NCBI GenBank assembly: GCA_039029935.1
Contig: JBCCFC010000154.1
Span: 1 to 15,558, forward strand
Source of the DNA: G039029935 sp039029935
GTDB taxonomy: Bacteria > Chloroflexota > Anaerolineae > Caldilineales > Caldilineaceae
DNA: 15,558 nucleotides
Reading direction: 5' to 3'
In this document: piece by piece, positions 13,609 through 15,558 of the stretch
How the letters are laid out: every line of letters begins with the position of its first letter
Numbering within the stretch: position 1 is the stretch's first letter
Position numbers and translations under genes: made by a program
Notes under the pieces: generated by a model
The model's database searches: none
What the model was told of the DNA's origin: nothing
Seen by the model: the letters and a program-made list of their open reading frames with translations, nothing else

Positions 13609-15276
13609 TTATCGGAATTGGAAGTATGGCGAATTGACCAACAATGCTGCTACCTGTGACAGCGTATGGTTATAGAATTTTTCTGGCACTAACTCATCCG
13701 CACCGACACCAACATATCCCAGCAAAATATCTCGGTCTGAGTCGGAAATTGACTGGAAGAGCAAACGTCCCGCCAACATATCGACCAACTCACCCGCGGT
13801 TTCTGGGCGTGGGACATCCGAACCGCCAATCAAGGCGCGATAGTCAATCAAAATGCCAAATTTGTTCAGCGTCTCATGTTTACGATTTCGCGTGAGCAAC
13901 TTTTGGGTAAAGTTCCAACGTGCCAACAATGAGGTGCTGTTGACCCATGCGCCCATCGCATCAGGATAACCGTTGGGTGGACCCCAGCCAAAAATCGGTT
14001 GCCCCATGACGGAAAGCTGATTGCGCAACGTTTTGGGTGCTTTGTTGGGGACATCCTCAGTCAGTTGTGCATCATAGATACGCATCACGGCCGTCATAAA
14101 CTCAAAGGGACGACGGAACTTTGAGCCGATGTAGGACAGTTCATTAAAGCTGGCCGAGTTGAAAATGGCTCGCAGCATGGGTTTAATCTCGGTCCCGTTG
14201 TCCAGATAGGCTTGTGCCGCCGCTGCAACCACATCGGCGGGTGGGTTTTCACCCAAGAAGCGCACACAGAGTTTATAGGCCAAGCGATTTGCCGTGCTTG
14301 GGTGGTTTGCCAAATAGTTGAGTAAACTAATACCATCCTCAATACCCTCTGGACCACTCTTGCCTTCGGTAGACCACTCTTTGACTTGAAGTGCCCCCTC
14401 GTAATGCCACTTCTCTTTAAACATAAAGGTGTGGGTCTTTCTATCATAAGTCCAGCCCGTCAGTACATAGGCGGCATTGCGCACATCTTCTTCGGTATAA
14501 CCATCATCTTCACCGAGTGTATGCAATTCGAGCAACTCACGTCCATAGTTCTCATTGGGCGAGGTGGCACGGCTGGTGTTGTTGTTCAAGTAGGTCAGCA
14601 TGGCAAGGCTTTGCGCCGAAGCCAGCAACATATCGCTATAGCGACCGAGTGCATTGGCACGAATCACATCTCGGTCATCGTTGATTTTATAAAATTTGAC
14701 ACGCCCAGCATTGATGTGGGTGTTGAGATGGTTGTTCCAAAAATCAACCATCAACTCAAAAAGCTGACGTTTGCTGTAAACAGCCCGTAGTAGTGTTGAA
14801 TACTGTAATTGATTTCGAGATTGGTTGCGCTCTTTATTGGGCAAGGCCATGATCTCGGCATTGGTCATCGTCAAAAGAGGAAAATGTGCGAGGATGGCAT
14901 CCATCTCGCTATCATCAATCGTCTCTGGGGCAAGTTGTTCCTCAATAAAGGCATCACGGCCAATATCTTGGATATGCATCAATGATTCTGGTGTTGGGCT
15001 AAAGGTCAGCCGACGCAACACATGCAGGTCGGGGTCATCGCTAATTTCAAGCGGGGCGGTTAGGAGTGGGGCGGCACTCACCTCGGCCTGTGTACTTGGC
15101 AACAACGGTGTATTCATGGTCGCAGCGGCGGCGCCAGCCATCGTGCTGACACCCAACGCTTGGATAAATCGTCTGCGGGACATTGCTGGTGAGGAACTAC
15201 TTTCTGTTGGTATATGTGAGTCTTGTGGTTGCATCTGCGTTTGTCCACGTTCTTGTTGAATATTGTGTCGATTCAT
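13609..15276 (-). CDS. Tat-exported DUF1800 protein, copy b
   Basis: A 555-aa paralogue of the 9880-11616 protein and first gene of pair b. A 32-residue polar leader precedes the Tat motif SRRRFIQALG (33-42). The core motifs match copy a: HVLRRLTFSPTP (85-96), WNNHLN (180-185), NENYGRELLELHT (241-253), KLCVRFLGENPP (335-346), FRRPFEFM (387-394), GWGPPNGYPD (430-439) and terminal NSPYFQFR. Unlike copy a it lacks the 15-bp-repeat expansion at the N-terminus. AGGAG lies 6 nt before the ATG at 15276; in-frame ATGs at residues 15 and 32 have less support. About 60 bases upstream of the start the large inverted repeat begins, leaving little room for a promoter, and no consensus promoter was recognised there. 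The family's molecular role is unknown. Confidence 0.92.
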   Translation of the reverse strand: MNRHNIQQERGQTQMQPQDSHIPTESSSSPAMSRRRFIQALGVSTMAGAAAATMNTPLLPSTQAEVSAAPLLTAPLEISDDPDLHVLRRLTFSPTPESLMHIQDIGRDAFIEEQLAPETIDDSEMDAILAHFPLLTMTNAEIMALPNKERNQSRNQLQYSTLLRAVYSKRQLFELMVDFWNNHLNTHINAGRVKFYKINDDRDVIRANALGRYSDMLLASAQSLAMLTYLNNNTSRATSPNENYGRELLELHTLGEDDGYTEEDVRNAAYVLTGWTYDRKTHTFMFKEKWHYEGALQVKEWSTEGKSGPEGIEDGISLLNYLANHPSTANRLAYKLCVRFLGENPPADVVAAAAQAYLDNGTEIKPMLRAIFNSASFNELSYIGSKFRRPFEFMTAVMRIYDAQLTEDVPNKAPKTLRNQLSVMGQPIFGWGPPNGYPDAMGAWVNSTSLLARWNFTQKLLTRNRKHETLNKFGILIDYRALIGGSDVPRPETAGELVDMLAGRLLFQSISDSDRDILLGYVGVGADELVPEKFYNHTLSQVAALLVNSPYFQFR

Positions 15277-15339
15277 CTCGAACTCCTATGTCATGATTTA
15301 TGCAGCATTTCTTTCTTGAGATACGTACTTGATTTTGCT

Positions 15340-15558
15340 TACCTTGATTATCCTTGATCCTGTCTGTAAAAAGTCCGGTTCTTGTCTTGTTTTGTCTGGA
15401 CTTTTCGAGACAGGTCATCTGCCATCTTCTATTACTCTAGTTTGTAGCGATACCCACTGCTATAGAGTCATGGTTTTTGATGACCTGTCTCGAAAAGTCC
15501 AGACAAAACAAGACAAGAACCGGACTTTTTACAGACAGGATCAAGGATAATCAAGGTA
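15340..15558. repeat. Perfect 80-bp inverted repeat with 59-base spacer, at window end
   Basis: Bases 15340-15419 are the exact reverse complement of 15479-15558. The spacer is 15420-15478. Each arm is itself an imperfect hairpin: CCTGTCTGTAAAAAGTCCGG (15359-15378) pairs with CTGGACTTTTCGAGACAGG (15396-15414). Arm ends carry the short direct repeat CCTTGAT. The right arm ends exactly at the last base, so its true extent is unknown. No transposase or start/SD-supported gene lies in it; the open frames across it are mirror images of each other. It may be a MITE-like or foldback element, or an assembly fold-back. Confidence 0.9.

Noticed and set aside
8208..15276. The four-gene block as a defence island or prophage module
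   Set aside because: All four proteins are Tat-exported DUF1501/DUF1800 family members; there are no nuclease, integrase, toxin or phage genes among them.
15197..15550. Open frames on both strands across the inverted repeat (15197-15418 minus, 15329-15550 plus)
   Set aside because: They are mirror images produced by the palindrome, have no family resemblance and no convincing ribosome binding site.

Overview
The window looks like a moderately GC-balanced bacterial contig, most likely from the phylum Chloroflexota (Anaerolineae/Caldilineae-like). The inference rests on three things seen here. First, two secreted DUF1501 proteins end in the short motif [HR]V[YF]LP[VI]I[RK], which I associate with exported Chloroflexota proteins. 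Second, Tat-exported DUF1501/DUF1800 gene pairs are present. Third, there is a Uma2-type nuclease with a coiled-coil tail. No rRNA, tRNA, CRISPR array, transposase or phage gene was seen. The organism assignment is inference.

Left part (1-8159), enzymes and small transcription units. A [2Fe-2S] ferredoxin (+) ends at a clear terminator. It converges on a short citrate-synthase-superfamily protein of citryl-CoA-lyase type (-). That gene diverges from a type Ic aspartate-aminotransferase-like enzyme (+) across a gap holding a perfect 15-bp hairpin. A probable two-gene unit on the minus strand follows: a phenylacetate-CoA-ligase-like adenylate-forming protein, then an SDR oxidoreductase. It diverges from a formylglycine-type sulfatase (+). 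A Uma2-family PD-(D/E)XK protein (+) comes next, with its own consensus sigma-70-type promoter and a strong bidirectional terminator.

Right part (8208-15276), all on the minus strand. Two tandem DUF1800-DUF1501 gene pairs are present (transcription order DUF1800b, DUF1501b, DUF1800a, DUF1501a). All four proteins carry twin-arginine signals. Each pair is followed by its own intrinsic terminator, so they are probably two separate operons made by segmental duplication. DUF1501 has the metal-site motifs of the alkaline-phosphatase/sulfatase fold. The biochemical function of both families is unknown. Both DUF1501 copies also share an acidic tail and a terminal LP motif that look like a sorting or anchoring module.

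Non-coding structure is unusually rich. Three intergenic gaps hold 8-bp-period elements built as a uniform tandem array followed by a degenerate inverted array: two copies of a TCAGCTAG family and one of an unrelated GTAGGTCT family. A double hairpin follows DUF1501b, and its two units are inverted copies of each other with paired substitutions that preserve the stem. The last 219 bases form a perfect 80-bp inverted repeat around a 59-base spacer, ending exactly at the window edge. That is either a nested-palindrome element or a fold-back assembly artefact. Coding regions also contain in-frame tandem amplifications of 12, 15 and 21 bp. No gene-free stretch exceeds 300 bases.
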